A stretch of DNA of 64,000 nt from Streptomyces justiciae (GCF_015163075.1 NZ_JADDXU010000001.1:868001-932000), one strand, 5' to 3'; shown: positions 17,477-28,849, numbered from the stretch's first letter. The notes: generated by a model from the letters alone, not told the origin. Made by a program: numbers and translations.

Positions 17477-18448
17477 GTGAGCCGCACCTCGCGCGTCCGA
17501 ACCACCCTCCTCGCCCTCCCCGCAGCCGCTCTCCTCGCGCTGATCCCCTCCACCGCCTCGGCCTACCCCAACCCCGGCACGGTCACCGGCGCCACGGTCA
17601 TCCACGACCCCACGATGATCCGCACCTCCGCCGGCCGCTACCTCCTCTATGGCACCGGCGGCGGCCTCGGCTACCGGACCTCCACCGACCGGATCGCCTT
17701 CACCGCCGGCAGCGACGCCTTCACCACCAAGCCCAGCTGGTGGTCCTCGTACGCCACCGAGGCCTGGGCACCCGACATCTCGTACCACGGCGGCAAGTAC
17801 CTGATGTACTACGCCGTCTCCACCTTCGGCTCCAACAAGTCAGCGATCGGGCTCGCCGGTTCGACGACCGGTCTTCCCGGCTCCTGGACCGACTACGGCG
17901 TCGTCTACACCTCCACCACCTCCAGCGACTACAACGCCATCGACCCGAACCTCTTCGTGGACGACGACGGCAAGTGGTGGCTGTCCTTCGGCAGTTGGTG
18001 GACCGGCCTGAAGATGATCCAGATCGACCCGTCGACCGGGAAGCAGCTCTCCTCCAACACCACCCGGTACTCGATCGCGTCCCGCCCCACCGGGACCAAG
18101 GCCGTCGAGGCGCCGTACATCGTCAAGCGCAACGGCTACTACTACCTCTTCGCCTCGTACGACACCTGCTGCGCCGGCACGAGTTCGACCTACAAGGTCA
18201 AGGTCGGCCGGGCCACCAGCGTCACCGGCCCGTACTACGACAAGAACGGCGTCGCGATGACGAACAACGGCGGCACAGCCGTCCTCGAGTCGCACGGCAG
18301 CGTCATCGGCCCCGGCGGACAGTCGATCATGAACGACTCGGACGGCGACCTGATCGTCTACCACTACTACGACGGCAACGACAACGGCACGCCCAAGCTG
18401 GGCATCAACCTTCTGAACTGGAGCAGCGGATGGCCCGTCGCCTACTGA
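17477..18448 (+). CDS. secreted endo-1,5-alpha-L-arabinanase, GH43 (second copy)
   Basis: 323 residues, GTG start with AAGGAGG five bases upstream. Sec signal to about STASA (31). The catalytic acids align with the copy at 3083: VIHDPT (base), NAIDPN (modulator), EAPYIV (acid). WAPDISYHGGKYLMYYAV and YLFASYDTCCAGTSSTYKVK are near-identical blocks. Flanking loops differ enough that the copies are old paralogues and not a recent duplication. It overlaps the downstream GH43-CBM13 gene by 19 nt, so the pair is one transcript under its own promoter and operator. Confidence 0.93.
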   Translation: MSRTSRVRTTLLALPAAALLALIPSTASAYPNPGTVTGATVIHDPTMIRTSAGRYLLYGTGGGLGYRTSTDRIAFTAGSDAFTTKPSWWSSYATEAWAPDISYHGGKYLMYYAVSTFGSNKSAIGLAGSTTGLPGSWTDYGVVYTSTTSSDYNAIDPNLFVDDDGKWWLSFGSWWTGLKMIQIDPSTGKQLSSNTTRYSIASRPTGTKAVEAPYIVKRNGYYYLFASYDTCCAGTSSTYKVKVGRATSVTGPYYDKNGVAMTNNGGTAVLESHGSVIGPGGQSIMNDSDGDLIVYHYYDGNDNGTPKLGINLLNWSSGWPVAY

Positions 18449-19863
18449 CCCTGCTGGCCGCGCTGGTCCTCCCTCTCTCCCTGGGGCAGTCGTCCGCCAG
18501 CGCGGCCTCGTTCGCCAACCCGATCAAGGCGCAGAAGGGCGCCGACCCCTGGATCTCGTACTACGACGGCAACTACTACATGGTGACGACGAGTTGGACC
18601 AACGTCATCACCATGCGCAAGTCGGCCACGCTCGCCGGGCTCGCCACCGCCCCCAACTACCAGGTGTGGACCGGCGACGCGGCCTCGCGCTGCTGCAACA
18701 TCTGGGCGCCGGAGATCCACTTCCTCAACGGCAAGTGGTACCTGTACTACGTCGCCGGACAGAACATCAGCGACTACAACCCCACCCAGCGCACCCACGT
18801 CCTCGAAAGCGCCGGGACGGACCCCACCGGGCCCTACACCTACAAGAACCAGCTCAACTCCGCCTGGATGCTGGACCCGACGGTCGGCACGATCAACGGC
18901 CAGCTGTACCTCTTCGGCAGCGCGAGCGGCGGCACGCAGAACCTGGTGGCGGCCAGGATGTCCAACCCGTACACCCTCGCCACCGGCTTCTCGACCATCT
19001 CCACGCCGACCTACTCCTGGGAGACGAGCGGCGGCACGGTCAACGAGGGCCCGGAGATCCTCCAGCGGGGCGGCAAGACCTTCCTCGTCTACTCGGCGAG
19101 CGGCTGCTGGACCCCCGACTACAAACTCGGCCAGCTCACCCTGACGGGCTCCGACCCTCTCTCCGCCTCCTCCTGGACGAAGAAGTCGACCCCCGTCTTC
19201 CAGCGCAACGACTCCGCCGGCGTCTACGGCCCCGGCCACAACGGCTTCTTCACCTCGCCGGACGGCACCGAGAACTGGATCGTCTACCACGCCAACGACT
19301 CGTCGTCGGACGGCTGCGACAACGGCCGTACGACCCGGGCCCAGAAGTTCACGTGGAACTCCGACGGCACGCCGAACTTCGGTACGCCGGTCGCGCTGGG
19401 GTCCAGCATGACCGGGCCGTCGGGCGAGCCCTCGTCCACCTCGACGACGTACACGATCACGAACCGCAACAGCGGCAAGTGCCTTGACGTCGCCGGGAGT
19501 TCGACCGCCGACGGCGCCAACGTCCAGCAGTACACCTGCAACGGCGGCAACAACCAGAAGTGGCGCGTCGAGGACCAGGGCGACGACACGAGCCGGCTGG
19601 TGAACGTGGCGACGGGCAAGGTCCTGGACACGGCGGACTGCTCCAGCGCGGACGGCGCCGACCTGCGCCAGTGGTCCTGGCTGAACAACACGTGCCAGCG
19701 CTTCCGCTTCGTCGTCACGGACAGCAGCTACGTCCGCATCGTCAACCAGGCCACGGGCAAGGTGGCGGACGTGGCGAACTGCTCCACGGCGGACGCGGCG
19801 GACGTCAGGCAGTGGACCTGGCTGAACAACGCGTGCCAGCAGTGGAAGCTGAATCCGGCCTAG
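18430..19863 (+). CDS. secreted GH43 arabinofuranosidase/exo-arabinanase with C-terminal CBM13 (ricin-type) domain
   Basis: 477 residues. Sec signal MARRLLTLLAALVLPLSLGQ to about ASA. The GH43 domain (about 28-330) shows KGADPWISYY (base), LDPTVGTING (modulator) and VNEGPEILQRGG (acid), closest to subfamily 26 exo-acting arabinofuranosidases such as the characterised S. avermitilis enzyme. The beta-trefoil CBM13 (about 347-477) has three repeats ending NQKWRV, CQRFRFV and CQQWKLN, with GKCLDVAG and GKVLDTADC. It would hold the enzyme on polysaccharide while trimming arabinose from products of the upstream endo-enzyme. Confidence 0.9.
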   Translation: MARRLLTLLAALVLPLSLGQSSASAASFANPIKAQKGADPWISYYDGNYYMVTTSWTNVITMRKSATLAGLATAPNYQVWTGDAASRCCNIWAPEIHFLNGKWYLYYVAGQNISDYNPTQRTHVLESAGTDPTGPYTYKNQLNSAWMLDPTVGTINGQLYLFGSASGGTQNLVAARMSNPYTLATGFSTISTPTYSWETSGGTVNEGPEILQRGGKTFLVYSASGCWTPDYKLGQLTLTGSDPLSASSWTKKSTPVFQRNDSAGVYGPGHNGFFTSPDGTENWIVYHANDSSSDGCDNGRTTRAQKFTWNSDGTPNFGTPVALGSSMTGPSGEPSSTSTTYTITNRNSGKCLDVAGSSTADGANVQQYTCNGGNNQKWRVEDQGDDTSRLVNVATGKVLDTADCSSADGADLRQWSWLNNTCQRFRFVVTDSSYVRIVNQATGKVADVANCSTADAADVRQWTWLNNACQQWKLNPA

Positions 19864-19872
19864 GGAGGTTTC

Positions 19873-21372
19873 CTACGCGCCTGCCGCATTGGGCCAAGCG
19901 CCGCCGTTCGGCCACCCCTGAGCCGGCGCCGGCGTCAACCCGTTGGTCCCCCGGACCTGCGCCGCCGTGAGCCCACCCCGAGCGGGTACTCCTGGCGGCG
20001 TGGGCCCGGCGGCCGGCACCCCGTACGGCGACTGGGCGGCAGCCGCGGGAGCAACCGGCATCGGCATGGGCTGCGGCTGAGGAGCGACCGGCATGGGCAT
20101 AGGAGCAGGCATGGGCGCCGCCGGCTGAGGGGGAGCCGCCGCCATGGCCTGCGCGGCCAGCGGCATGCCGGCCCCGTTGCTCATCAGCCGGTCCACGGCC
20201 GCCGTACCCGAGCTGTAACTGGTCCCGGTGGCCAGCTCGGGCACGGCGGCTCCCCTCCTGGTCCCGTAGAGCACCTGTTCCAGCGCGGACACCAGGCGAC
20301 GCACGTCCGTCTGGGGGCGCACCACGAGACGCAGGAAGCGGCTGGACGAGCCGATCTTGTTGCCGCACTCGCGGACCAGGATGCGGTGCTCGGAGAGCAG
20401 CCGGTCCCGGACCACGGTGCCTTCGGCGCCCACGGGGAGGCGCACGAAGAGGAAGTTGCCCTGGGAGGGGTAGACGGTGAGGCCGGGGAGCGCGGAGAGC
20501 TGGCTCGACATGTCGAGGCGGTCCCGGTAGACCTGTTGGAGGCTCTGCGCGTACTCGGCGCCGTGCTCCTTGAGCATGAACACCACGTACTCGGCGAAGG
20601 CGTTGAGGTTCCACTTCGGCAGCATCGAGCGGACCCGGCCGGCGAGCGCCGGGTTGGCGACCATGTAGCCGAAGCGGATGCCGTGCAGCCCGAAGTTCTT
20701 GCCGAGCGACCGCAGCACGATCACGTTGGGCCGCAGCATCGCCTCCTGCACCACCGAAGGCTCCGCCTCCGCGTCGGCGAACTCCAGGAAGCTCTCGTCG
20801 ATGACGACGAGGTCGAGGTCGGCCATCGCGTCCATGAACTGCACGACGGCGTGCTTGTGGAGGAAGCCGCCGTCGGGGTTGTTGGGGTTGCAGATGACGG
20901 CGGCGCGGGTGCCGCGGGCCCGTATGAACTCGGCGTACTGCGCGAGGTCGAGGGCGAAGCCGCTGGACTCCTGGAGCGGGAACATGTCGACCCGCTTGCC
21001 GGTCTCCATGGGCTGGTCGGTCCAGCGGCCGAAGGTGGGGACGGGGATGGCGAGGGACTCACGGACCAGCAAGTGGTCGATCCACGTGATCAGTTCGGTG
21101 GAGCCGTTGCCCATCGCCACGGCCTGCGGCGGGAGTTGGAGGAGGTTGCACAGCTCGGCGGTGATGGTGTCGGCGCTGGACGGGTAGTACGTGATGATGT
21201 CGCGGAGGCGGCCGGACATCTCGTCCCACATCCCCGGGGTGGGGAAGTAGGGGTTCACCGGGATACAGAAGTCGATCGGGCCGGCCCCGTCTCCAGCTGC
21301 CCGCGTCAGCGCCGCCATGGACGGGCTGTGTGCCGCGGTGCTGCGGAACAGCGAGGTGACGTTCTCGGCCAT
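19873..21372 (-). CDS. PLP-dependent aminotransferase (histidinol-phosphate aminotransferase-like) with Pro/Met-rich tail
   Basis: 499 residues. ATG 21372 follows GGAGG at 5 nt; a longer frame reading to 21462 has no ribosome site. Fold type I: substrate loop NPNNPDGGF (162-170), IDESFLEF (191-198), PLP Lys K225 in SLGKNFGLHGIRFGY, and the C-terminal Arg in SRFLRLVVRP. The catalytic domain ends near residue 408; a low-complexity tail (about 420-499) of Pro, Ala, Met and Gln follows, which HisC lacks. The true substrate is unknown and a HisC paralogue role is only one option. Stop lies 9 nt from the convergent GH43 stop. Confidence 0.85.
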   Translation of the reverse strand: MAENVTSLFRSTAAHSPSMAALTRAAGDGAGPIDFCIPVNPYFPTPGMWDEMSGRLRDIITYYPSSADTITAELCNLLQLPPQAVAMGNGSTELITWIDHLLVRESLAIPVPTFGRWTDQPMETGKRVDMFPLQESSGFALDLAQYAEFIRARGTRAAVICNPNNPDGGFLHKHAVVQFMDAMADLDLVVIDESFLEFADAEAEPSVVQEAMLRPNVIVLRSLGKNFGLHGIRFGYMVANPALAGRVRSMLPKWNLNAFAEYVVFMLKEHGAEYAQSLQQVYRDRLDMSSQLSALPGLTVYPSQGNFLFVRLPVGAEGTVVRDRLLSEHRILVRECGNKIGSSSRFLRLVVRPQTDVRRLVSALEQVLYGTRRGAAVPELATGTSYSSGTAAVDRLMSNGAGMPLAAQAMAAAPPQPAAPMPAPMPMPVAPQPQPMPMPVAPAAAAQSPYGVPAAGPTPPGVPARGGLTAAQVRGTNGLTPAPAQGWPNGGAWPNAAGA

Positions 21373-21534
21373 GGAACCTCCGTATGGGGCGGACCCGTTG
21401 GGGACGGCCGGGTCCGTCGTCTTTGGGTGGCCCGCGCGGGGGAGCACGGGCCGCTCATACATACGAGGGCTGGGGTGGCACTGTTCAACCGCTGAGAAAT
21501 CGGTAAGAACTTGTGCCCCACCTGTGAAGGAGTG

Positions 21535-22581
21535 TCACGCGGGGAAGGAGTGCACCGTGATCGACCGGTAGATCTCCCCAGGTCGCAGCACGGTCGACGG
21601 GAAGTTCTCGTGGTTCGGGGAGTCAGGATAGTGCTGCGTCTCCAGGCACACGGCGTCGCCCTGGCGGTAGGTGCGGCCGGCGGGGCCGACCAGCGTGCCG
21701 TCGAGGAAGTTGCCCGAGTAGAACTGCACGCCGGGCTCGGTGGAGGCGATCCGCAGGGTGCGGCCGGACGACGGGTCGCGCAGCGTCGCCACGTGCTCCG
21801 GCTCGGCCGTGATCCCCTTCTCCAGCACCCAGTTGTGGTCGTACCCCTTGGCCGCGAGCAGCTGGGGATGCCCGGTGCGCAGGTCCCGGCCGATCGGCTT
21901 CGGCTCGCGGAAGTCGAACGGGGTGCCTTCCACCGGTGCCAGTTCGCCGGTCGGGATCAGGCCCGCGTCGGTGGGCGTGAAGTGGGCGGCGGGAAGGGAC
22001 AGTTCGTGGTCCTCGATCGTGCCGCTGCCCTCGCCGGCGAGGTTCCAGTAGACGTGGTTGGTGAGGTTCACGATCGTGGGCTTGTCGGTGGTGGCCTCGT
22101 AGTCGATACGCCAGTCGCCGTCGGCGGTGAGGGTGTACGTCACCTTCGCGGTCAGCGTGCCGGGGTAGCCCATCTCGCCGTCGGGGGACGTGTACGACAG
22201 ACGCAGGCCGACGTCGGTGCCTCGCTCGAACGGCTCGACGTCCCAGACGACCGTGTCGAAGCCCGCCGCACCGCCGTGCAGGCTGTTCTCGCCGTCGTCC
22301 ACGGAGAGCTGGTACACCGAGCCGTCCAGCGTGAACCGGCCCCTGCCGATGCGGTTGCCGTACCGGCCGATCAGCGCGCCGAAGTACGGGCTGGACGTGA
22401 CGTAGTCCTCGATGTGGTCGAAGCCGAGGGAGACGTTCGCGTACCGGCCGTGCCGGTCGGGGACCTCCAGGGACTGCACGATCCCGCCGTACGACAGGAC
22501 CTTCATACGGGTGCCGCCGTTCTCCAGCGACCAGCGGTGGATCTCGGTGCCGTCGGCGAGCTTGCCGAAGAGTTCCTTCAC
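21535..22581 (-). CDS. galM: aldose 1-epimerase (galactose mutarotase family)
   Basis: 348 residues; GTG 22581 preceded by AGGAGGAG. Interconverts alpha and beta anomers of aldoses. Visible motifs: GKLADGTEIHRWSLENGG, FGALIGRYGNRIGRGRFTLD (Arg and Asn near residue 73), NSLHGGAAGFDTVVW with catalytic-type His, NLTNHVYWNLAGEG with the second His, and GVQFYSGNFLDG near the C-terminus, where the catalytic Glu precedes in TEPGVQ. Last gene of the ChvE-GguAB-type sugar operon, separated from the permease by 65 nt with a hairpin. A second galM copy is at 54143. Confidence 0.92.
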   Translation of the reverse strand: MKELFGKLADGTEIHRWSLENGGTRMKVLSYGGIVQSLEVPDRHGRYANVSLGFDHIEDYVTSSPYFGALIGRYGNRIGRGRFTLDGSVYQLSVDDGENSLHGGAAGFDTVVWDVEPFERGTDVGLRLSYTSPDGEMGYPGTLTAKVTYTLTADGDWRIDYEATTDKPTIVNLTNHVYWNLAGEGSGTIEDHELSLPAAHFTPTDAGLIPTGELAPVEGTPFDFREPKPIGRDLRTGHPQLLAAKGYDHNWVLEKGITAEPEHVATLRDPSSGRTLRIASTEPGVQFYSGNFLDGTLVGPAGRTYRQGDAVCLETQHYPDSPNHENFPSTVLRPGEIYRSITVHSFPA

Positions 22582-22603
22582 CGGGTGTCTCCTCCTATGG
22601 GAA

Positions 22604-22627
22604 GGGCCCCGCCTTCCGACGGGGCCC
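22604..22627 (-). terminator. Hairpin between permease and galM
   Basis: GGGCCCCG (22604-22611) and CGGGGCCC (22620-22627), 8 bp with an 8-nt loop and no T run. Within an operon, it more likely lowers read-through into galM or protects upstream mRNA than fully terminates. Confidence 0.5.
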
Positions 22628-22646
22628 GACCGGTACAACCTGCCTG

Positions 22647-23887
22647 CTACGAACCGGACTTGCGCTTGTTCCACACGTCGAACCCGACCGCGGCCAGCAG
22701 GGCGAGGCCCTTGATGACCTGCTGCCAGTCGGAGCCGACGCTGAGGAGGTTCATGCCGTTGTTGAGAACACCGAGGACGAGACCACCGATGATCGCGCCG
22801 AGGACGGTGCCGACACCGCCACTCATCGACGCGCCACCGATGAACGCCGAGGCGATGGCCTCGAGTTCGTAGTTCAGACCGGCCTTCGGGGACGCCGCGT
22901 TCAGTCGCGCGGCGATGGCCAGACCCGCGAGGGCCGCGAGCGCGCCCATGTTCAGGAAGACCAGGAAGGTGACCTTCTTGTCCTTCACACCGGACAGCTT
23001 CGCCGCCGGCAGGTTGCCGCCGATCGCGTAGATGTGCCGGCCGAAGATCGAGTTGCGCATCAGGTAGCCGTAGCCGACGACCAGGCCGCCCAGGATGAGC
23101 AGGACGATCGGGGCACCCTTGTAGCTGGCGAGCAGCATGGTGACGACGAGGATCGCGGCGACGATCGAGACGAGCTTCAGCAGGAAGATGTTCCTGGGCA
23201 GCACGTCCAGGGAGAACTCCTGCTGGCGCTTGCGGTCGCGGACCTCCTGGAGGACCACGAAGACGATCAGGGCGAGGCCGAGGAGCAGCGTGATGTTGTG
23301 GTAGTTGGTCTCCGGGCCGGTCTCCGGCAGGAAGCCGTTGCCGATCTTCTGCAAGCCGCCCGGGAACGGGCCGAGGGTCTGGCCCTCCAGCAGGATCTCG
23401 GTGAAGCCGCGGAAGACCAGCATGCCCGCGAGGGTGACGATGAACGAGGGTATGCCGAGATACGCGATGAGGAAGCCCTGCGCCGCACCCGCACCCGCGC
23501 CGACCACCAGGCACAGCACGACCGCGAGCGGCCACGCCACGTCGTGCTGGACCGTCAGTACGGCGGCGAACGCGCCCACGAACGCCGTGACCGAGCCGAC
23601 CGACAGGTCGATGTGGCCGGCGATGATGACCAGCATCATGCCGATCGCGAGGATCAGGACGTAGCTGTTCTGCAGGACCAGGTTGGAGACGTTGCGCGGC
23701 AGCAGCAGGTCGCCGTCGGTCCACACCGCGAAGAGCGCGACGATCAGGCCGAGGGCGATCAGCATGCCGTACTGGCGCATGTTGCGGCGCAGGCCGTCCA
23801 GCATCAGCTGCAGCAGGTTCTCGCCGGAGGCCGATCCGCTCTTGCCCGGCGGCGCCGGGGCCGGCGTCTTGGCGGTCACATCCGTGC

Positions 23888-23891
<4 letters not shown>
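22647..23891 (-). CDS. sugar ABC transporter permease (GguB/XylH type)
   Basis: 414 residues and about ten to eleven hydrophobic segments, longer than RbsC-type permeases, as in GguB/XylH/MmsB. The N-terminal tail is polar (residues 1-40). Motifs: [19 protein letters not shown] (RbsC-family signature), [13 protein letters not shown] and IGGGSMSGG-like [19 protein letters not shown]. It begins in a 4-bp overlap with the ATPase gene. Only one permease gene is present, so the transporter is a homodimer of this subunit, in contrast to the Ytf-type system at 31449-36250. Confidence 0.92.
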
Positions 23892-25438
<1,547 letters not shown>

Positions 25439-25490
25439 GGTCGTGCCTTCCAATCTCTGTCTGTTGCAGACGACTACAGCCGGGGGCTGA

Positions 25491-26597
25491 TTACTTGAGC
25501 TCGCCCTCGGTGTAGTAGCCACCGTCGACCAGGACCTGCTTGTAGTTGGTCTTGTCGACGCTCACCGGCTTGAGCAGGTAGGCGGGGACGACCTTGGAGC
25601 CGTTGTCGTAGGTCTTGGTGTCGTTGGTCTCGGGCTTCTTGTCGTTGAGGACCGCGTCCACCATGTTCGCCGCGACCTTGGCGAGCTCACGGGTGTCCTT
25701 GTAGACGGTCTGCGTCTGCTCGCCCGCGATGATCGACTTCACGGAGGCCAGCTCGGCGTCCTGACCGGTGAGGACCGGCAGCGGCTTGGCCTTGGTGCCG
25801 TAGCCGTCGGACTTCAGCGCCGACAGGATGCCGATGGAGATGCCGTCGTACGGCGAGAGCACCGCGTCGACCCGGCCGGACTTGTAGGAGCCGGTCAGGA
25901 TGTCGTCCATGCGGCGCTGGGCGGTGGCGCCGTCCCAGCGCAGGGTGGTGACCTTGTTGAGGTCGACCTGGCCGGACTTGACGACGAGCTTCTTGGAGTC
26001 GATGTACGGCTTCAGGACGCTCATCGCGCCGTTGAAGAAGTACTTGGTGTTGTTGTCGTCGTTGGAGCCGGCGAACAGCTCGATGTTGAAGGGGCCCTTG
26101 CCGGAGGCGAGGCCGAGCTTCTCGACGATGTAGTTGGCCTGGAGCTCGCCGACCTTGGTGTTGTCGAAGGAGGCGTAGTAGTCGACGTTCGGCGTGCCGA
26201 GGATCAGGCGGTCGTAGGCGATGACCGGGATGCCCGCGTCCTTGGCCTCCTGGAGGACGTTGTTGAGCGACTTGTTGTCGATCGCGGCGACGATCAGCGC
26301 CTTGACGCCCTGGGTGATCAGGTTCTCGATCTGCGAGACCTGCTGGTCGGGCTCGTCCTCGCCGTAGACCAGCTTGGTCTTGTAGCCCAGCTTCTGCAGG
26401 TTGGTCTCGACGTTCTTGCCGTCGGCGATCCAGCGCTCCGAGGACTTCGTCGGCATCGCGATGCCGATGGTGCCGCCCTTGGAGTCGCCCTTGCTTTCCG
26501 CGCTGCCACCCTCGCTGTCCTGGCCACAGGCGGTCAGGGAAAGGGCGAGGACGGCCGAGGTGGCTATGGCGGAGAGTGCAGCTCTGCGGTTAAGCAT
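25491..26597 (-). CDS. sugar-binding lipoprotein (ChvE/XylF type)
   Basis: 368 residues. Two ATGs compete, 26603 and 26597; AAGGAAG is 2 nt from the first and 8 nt from the second, so 26597 is preferred. Lipobox LTAC near residue 24 ([20 protein letters not shown]). Type-I periplasmic fold: [51 protein letters not shown], and [15 protein letters not shown]. These match ChvE/xylose-binding proteins (galactose, arabinose, xylose class). It leads the operon binding protein-ATPase-permease-galM. A 142-nt gap with a hairpin separates it from the U32-like gene upstream. Confidence 0.93.
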   Translation of the reverse strand: MLNRRAALSAIATSAVLALSLTACGQDSEGGSAESKGDSKGGTIGIAMPTKSSERWIADGKNVETNLQKLGYKTKLVYGEDEPDQQVSQIENLITQGVKALIVAAIDNKSLNNVLQEAKDAGIPVIAYDRLILGTPNVDYYASFDNTKVGELQANYIVEKLGLASGKGPFNIELFAGSNDDNNTKYFFNGAMSVLKPYIDSKKLVVKSGQVDLNKVTTLRWDGATAQRRMDDILTGSYKSGRVDAVLSPYDGISIGILSALKSDGYGTKAKPLPVLTGQDAELASVKSIIAGEQTQTVYKDTRELAKVAANMVDAVLNDKKPETNDTKTYDNGSKVVPAYLLKPVSVDKTNYKQVLVDGGYYTEGELK

Positions 26598-26688
26598 GAT
26601 CATCTTCCTTGATGGTCTAGGGGCCAGGGGCGATCTGCGGTACGAGCGCCTGTCTGGTGGAGCGAGGTGGAGCCGAGAGAAGTTGTGT

Positions 26689-26707
26689 CGGAGTCTGTTC
26701 GACTCCG
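26689..26707 (-). terminator. Hairpin between U32-like gene and ChvE-type gene
   Basis: CGGAGTC (26689-26695) and GACTCCG (26701-26707), 7-bp stem and 5-nt loop, about 33 nt past the U32-like stop on the minus strand. No T run, as is common in Streptomyces. It may end the U32-like transcript before the transporter operon. Confidence 0.5.
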
Positions 26708-26739
26708 TCGGCTTCTGTGAAGGGGCGTTGTCCGGAACG

Positions 26740-27708
26740 TTATGCAGGCGTTTCGAACCGCTTCAGCGCGCCCGGCAGTCGCGAGCCGAGCGGCGCCATG
26801 TCGCCGTCCGCTCCGTGCCGTGCGAGCAGGTCCAGGGCGAGCCGTCCGCGCCGCACTCTTTCCTTGGCGGTGGACAGCGTGAGATCGCGCATGTGATGGC
26901 CGTAGGGGTAGATCCCCGGGGCCTTCGACAGGCCGAACTTCAGATAGAGCGGGGCGCCGCGCCGGATCAGCTCGGCGACCTCGTACATCCGCACATAGCC
27001 GCCCAGATCGTCGGGAGCCTCGATGTACATGTCCATCGGGGCGCCCGACACCCGCCGGATCTCGGTGAGTTGATCGAGCGTCAGATCGCTGGGCACGTTG
27101 ATCGAGTCGCCGCCGAGGTTCTCGTAGACGGCGTACGCGGCCGGATTGACCGGACCGATCAGCGCCGACACCTTCAGCGTGGTGTCGGCCGGGATGATCC
27201 CGGCGGTGCGCGCCCGGTGCAGCGTCCACAGCACGCCCTCGTCGGCGACGAGCAGGCACTTCACGCCCAACTCCGTTGCCCGGACGGCGTCTTCGACACA
27301 GCCGGCGACCGCGTCGTGGCCGCGGGCGCGCAGGCCCGCGCCCTTGGAGTCGGTGCGGGTGGAGCCGCCGATGTCCCAGGTGCCGCGCGGGCCGGTGAAC
27401 AGGCAGAGCTCGATGTCGCGTTCGGCGGTCGCCTCGACCATCTCGGTGATCTCGGCGTCGGTGAGCATCCACACGCCGCTGCCCTGGCTGATCCGGTGGA
27501 TCGGCACGTCGAGCCGCGAGGACTCCTTGAGGACGACCGAGAGGGCCTCGGGGCCCTCCACGGAGGGCACTTCGGTGCGCCAGCGGCCGCCACCGGGGAA
27601 GGTGTGCGGAGAGGCGTCGGCCGGGTCGAGGGCGGGAGCGCCCAGGCCGAGCGCAGCGAGCGCCTGCTCACCGGGTCGTCGGGCCGCGCTGGCGGTGGTC
27701 TCGGTCAC
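26740..27708 (-). CDS. U32-peptidase-like TIM-barrel protein
   Basis: 322 residues from GTG 27708 (GAAGGA about 6 nt upstream). The sequence looks like an alpha/beta barrel: [74 protein letters not shown] followed by [18 protein letters not shown], and [20 protein letters not shown]. The DSINV and PDDLGGYVR stretches resemble the core of U32 collagenase-like proteins, but the classical U32 signature is not complete. A 16-bp motif shared with the two other promoters of the island lies 15 nt upstream, so it probably acts in the same sugar pathway. No better function can be given. Confidence 0.6.
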   Translation of the reverse strand: MTETTASAARRPGEQALAALGLGAPALDPADASPHTFPGGGRWRTEVPSVEGPEALSVVLKESSRLDVPIHRISQGSGVWMLTDAEITEMVEATAERDIELCLFTGPRGTWDIGGSTRTDSKGAGLRARGHDAVAGCVEDAVRATELGVKCLLVADEGVLWTLHRARTAGIIPADTTLKVSALIGPVNPAAYAVYENLGGDSINVPSDLTLDQLTEIRRVSGAPMDMYIEAPDDLGGYVRMYEVAELIRRGAPLYLKFGLSKAPGIYPYGHHMRDLTLSTAKERVRRGRLALDLLARHGADGDMAPLGSRLPGALKRFETPA

Positions 27709-27722
27709 AAGCTGTCCTTCGT

Positions 27723-27738
27723 GTTCGATATTTCGGAC
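27723..27738 (-). promoter_or_regulatory. Shared 16-bp operator, site 1
   Basis: GTTCGATATTTCGGAC, read on the plus strand; the controlled U32-like gene is on the minus strand and starts at 27708. It matches GTTCGAAATTTCGGCT at 30038 and ATTCGAAATATCGGTC at 31364-31349. Consensus RTTCGAWATWTCGGNY, same orientation relative to the gene in all three. Confidence 0.75.
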
Positions 27739-27788
27739 GTGGATCGCGGCTCTACATGCAACAAGGCTTAGGTCCCAGAACATTGGGT

Positions 27789-27830
27789 GTACGCCGGTAC
27801 GAAGTCGTCAGGTACTCCGTACCGGCGTAC
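27789..27830 (-). terminator. Terminator of the dehydratase-dehydrogenase operon
   Basis: GTACGCCGGTAC (27789-27800) and GTACCGGCGTAC (27819-27830), perfect 12-bp arms with an 18-nt loop. It starts 15 nt beyond the dehydrogenase stop on the minus strand, before the promoter of the U32-like gene. Confidence 0.75.
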
Positions 27831-27844
27831 GGCTCAGGGGGGCG

Positions 27845-28849
27845 TCACGGCTTGAGGAGGACCTTGCCGACGGTCGGGTCACCGGACCCGACCAGCTCGA
27901 TGGCCTGCGGGAACTCCTCCAGCGGCAGCTCGTGCGTGACGAGCGGCAGCGGATCGAGCAGCCCGGCCCCGAAGACCCGCACCGTGTGCGCCCAGGCGTC
28001 CGGCGGCGCCCCGAACACGGTGTGCACCTCCAGCTGCCGTACGACGAGATCGGTGGGGTCGAGGCCGTCCGCGCCCGGCGCCGGGATGCCCGTCAGGACG
28101 AGCCGGCCGCCGCGTCTGAGCAGCGAGGCGGCCGTGTTCGCGGCGGACGCCGACCCGGCGGTCTCGATGACGACGTCGAAGTCGTCGGGGAGCTCCTGGT
28201 CGCGGGTGCGGAAGTCGGTGGCGCCGAAGGTCTTGGAGAGCTCGGCGCGGTCCGGGCGGGTGCCCACCACCAGCAGCTCCGAGGGCGAGCCCGCCCGCAG
28301 GAACTGCACCGCGAACATCCCGAGCGTGCCCGTGCCCACCACGGCGACCCGCTCACCGGGCCGCGCGTTCGCCTTCAGCGCGGCGGCCGCGATGCACGCG
28401 GCCGGCTCCAGGAGCGCCGCCGCCGTCAGGTCGGCGTCGTCCGGCAGGGCGTGCAGCAGCCGGGCCGGCAGGGTGAGGGTGGCGGCCATGGCGCCGGGCT
28501 GGGTGAACCCGGTCTCCTCGTAGCCGTCCGTGCACAGCGTCGTCTCGCCCGCGTGGCAGCGGTCGCAGACCTGGCAGTTGCGGAAGCCCTCGCCGACCAC
28601 CTTGCGGCCGACCAGCGACTCCGGCCCCCCGGAGCCGACGGCCTCGACCGTGCCGGACCACTCGTGGCCCGGCGTGAGCGGGTAACGGACGTACCCCTCG
28701 GGCCGGTTGCCCTGGTACACCTCGCGGTCGCTGCCGCAGATGCCGACCGCGTGCACGCGGACCAGGGCCTCGCCGGCACCGGGCTCACGCGGGGTGTGCG
28801 CGACGAGCTCGTGCTCGCCGGGCGCCCCGATGACGACCGCGCTGCTCAC
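27845..28849 (-). CDS. zinc-dependent medium-chain alcohol/polyol dehydrogenase
   Basis: 334 residues from GTG 28849, overlapping the dehydratase stop by 4 bp (GTGA). MDR superfamily: catalytic zinc Cys in VGICGSDREVY and GHEW; four structural-zinc Cys in NCQVCDRCHAGETTLC; nucleotide-binding GTGTLGMFAVQF near 165. It probably oxidises a sugar, sugar alcohol or lactone intermediate made by, or feeding, the dehydratase with which it is co-translated. The structure resembles L-threonine/galactitol/sorbitol-type dehydrogenases; the substrate is inferred only from context. Transcription ends at a strong hairpin just downstream. Confidence 0.88.
   Translation of the reverse strand: MSSAVVIGAPGEHELVAHTPREPGAGEALVRVHAVGICGSDREVYQGNRPEGYVRYPLTPGHEWSGTVEAVGSGGPESLVGRKVVGEGFRNCQVCDRCHAGETTLCTDGYEETGFTQPGAMAATLTLPARLLHALPDDADLTAAALLEPAACIAAAALKANARPGERVAVVGTGTLGMFAVQFLRAGSPSELLVVGTRPDRAELSKTFGATDFRTRDQELPDDFDVVIETAGSASAANTAASLLRRGGRLVLTGIPAPGADGLDPTDLVVRQLEVHTVFGAPPDAWAHTVRVFGAGLLDPLPLVTHELPLEEFPQAIELVGSGDPTVGKVLLKP

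Noticed and set aside
26728..26748. AACGTT-centred LacI-type site upstream of the ChvE-type gene
   Set aside because: Only the 6-bp centre is symmetric; flanks do not match and it lies at the end of the U32-like gene.
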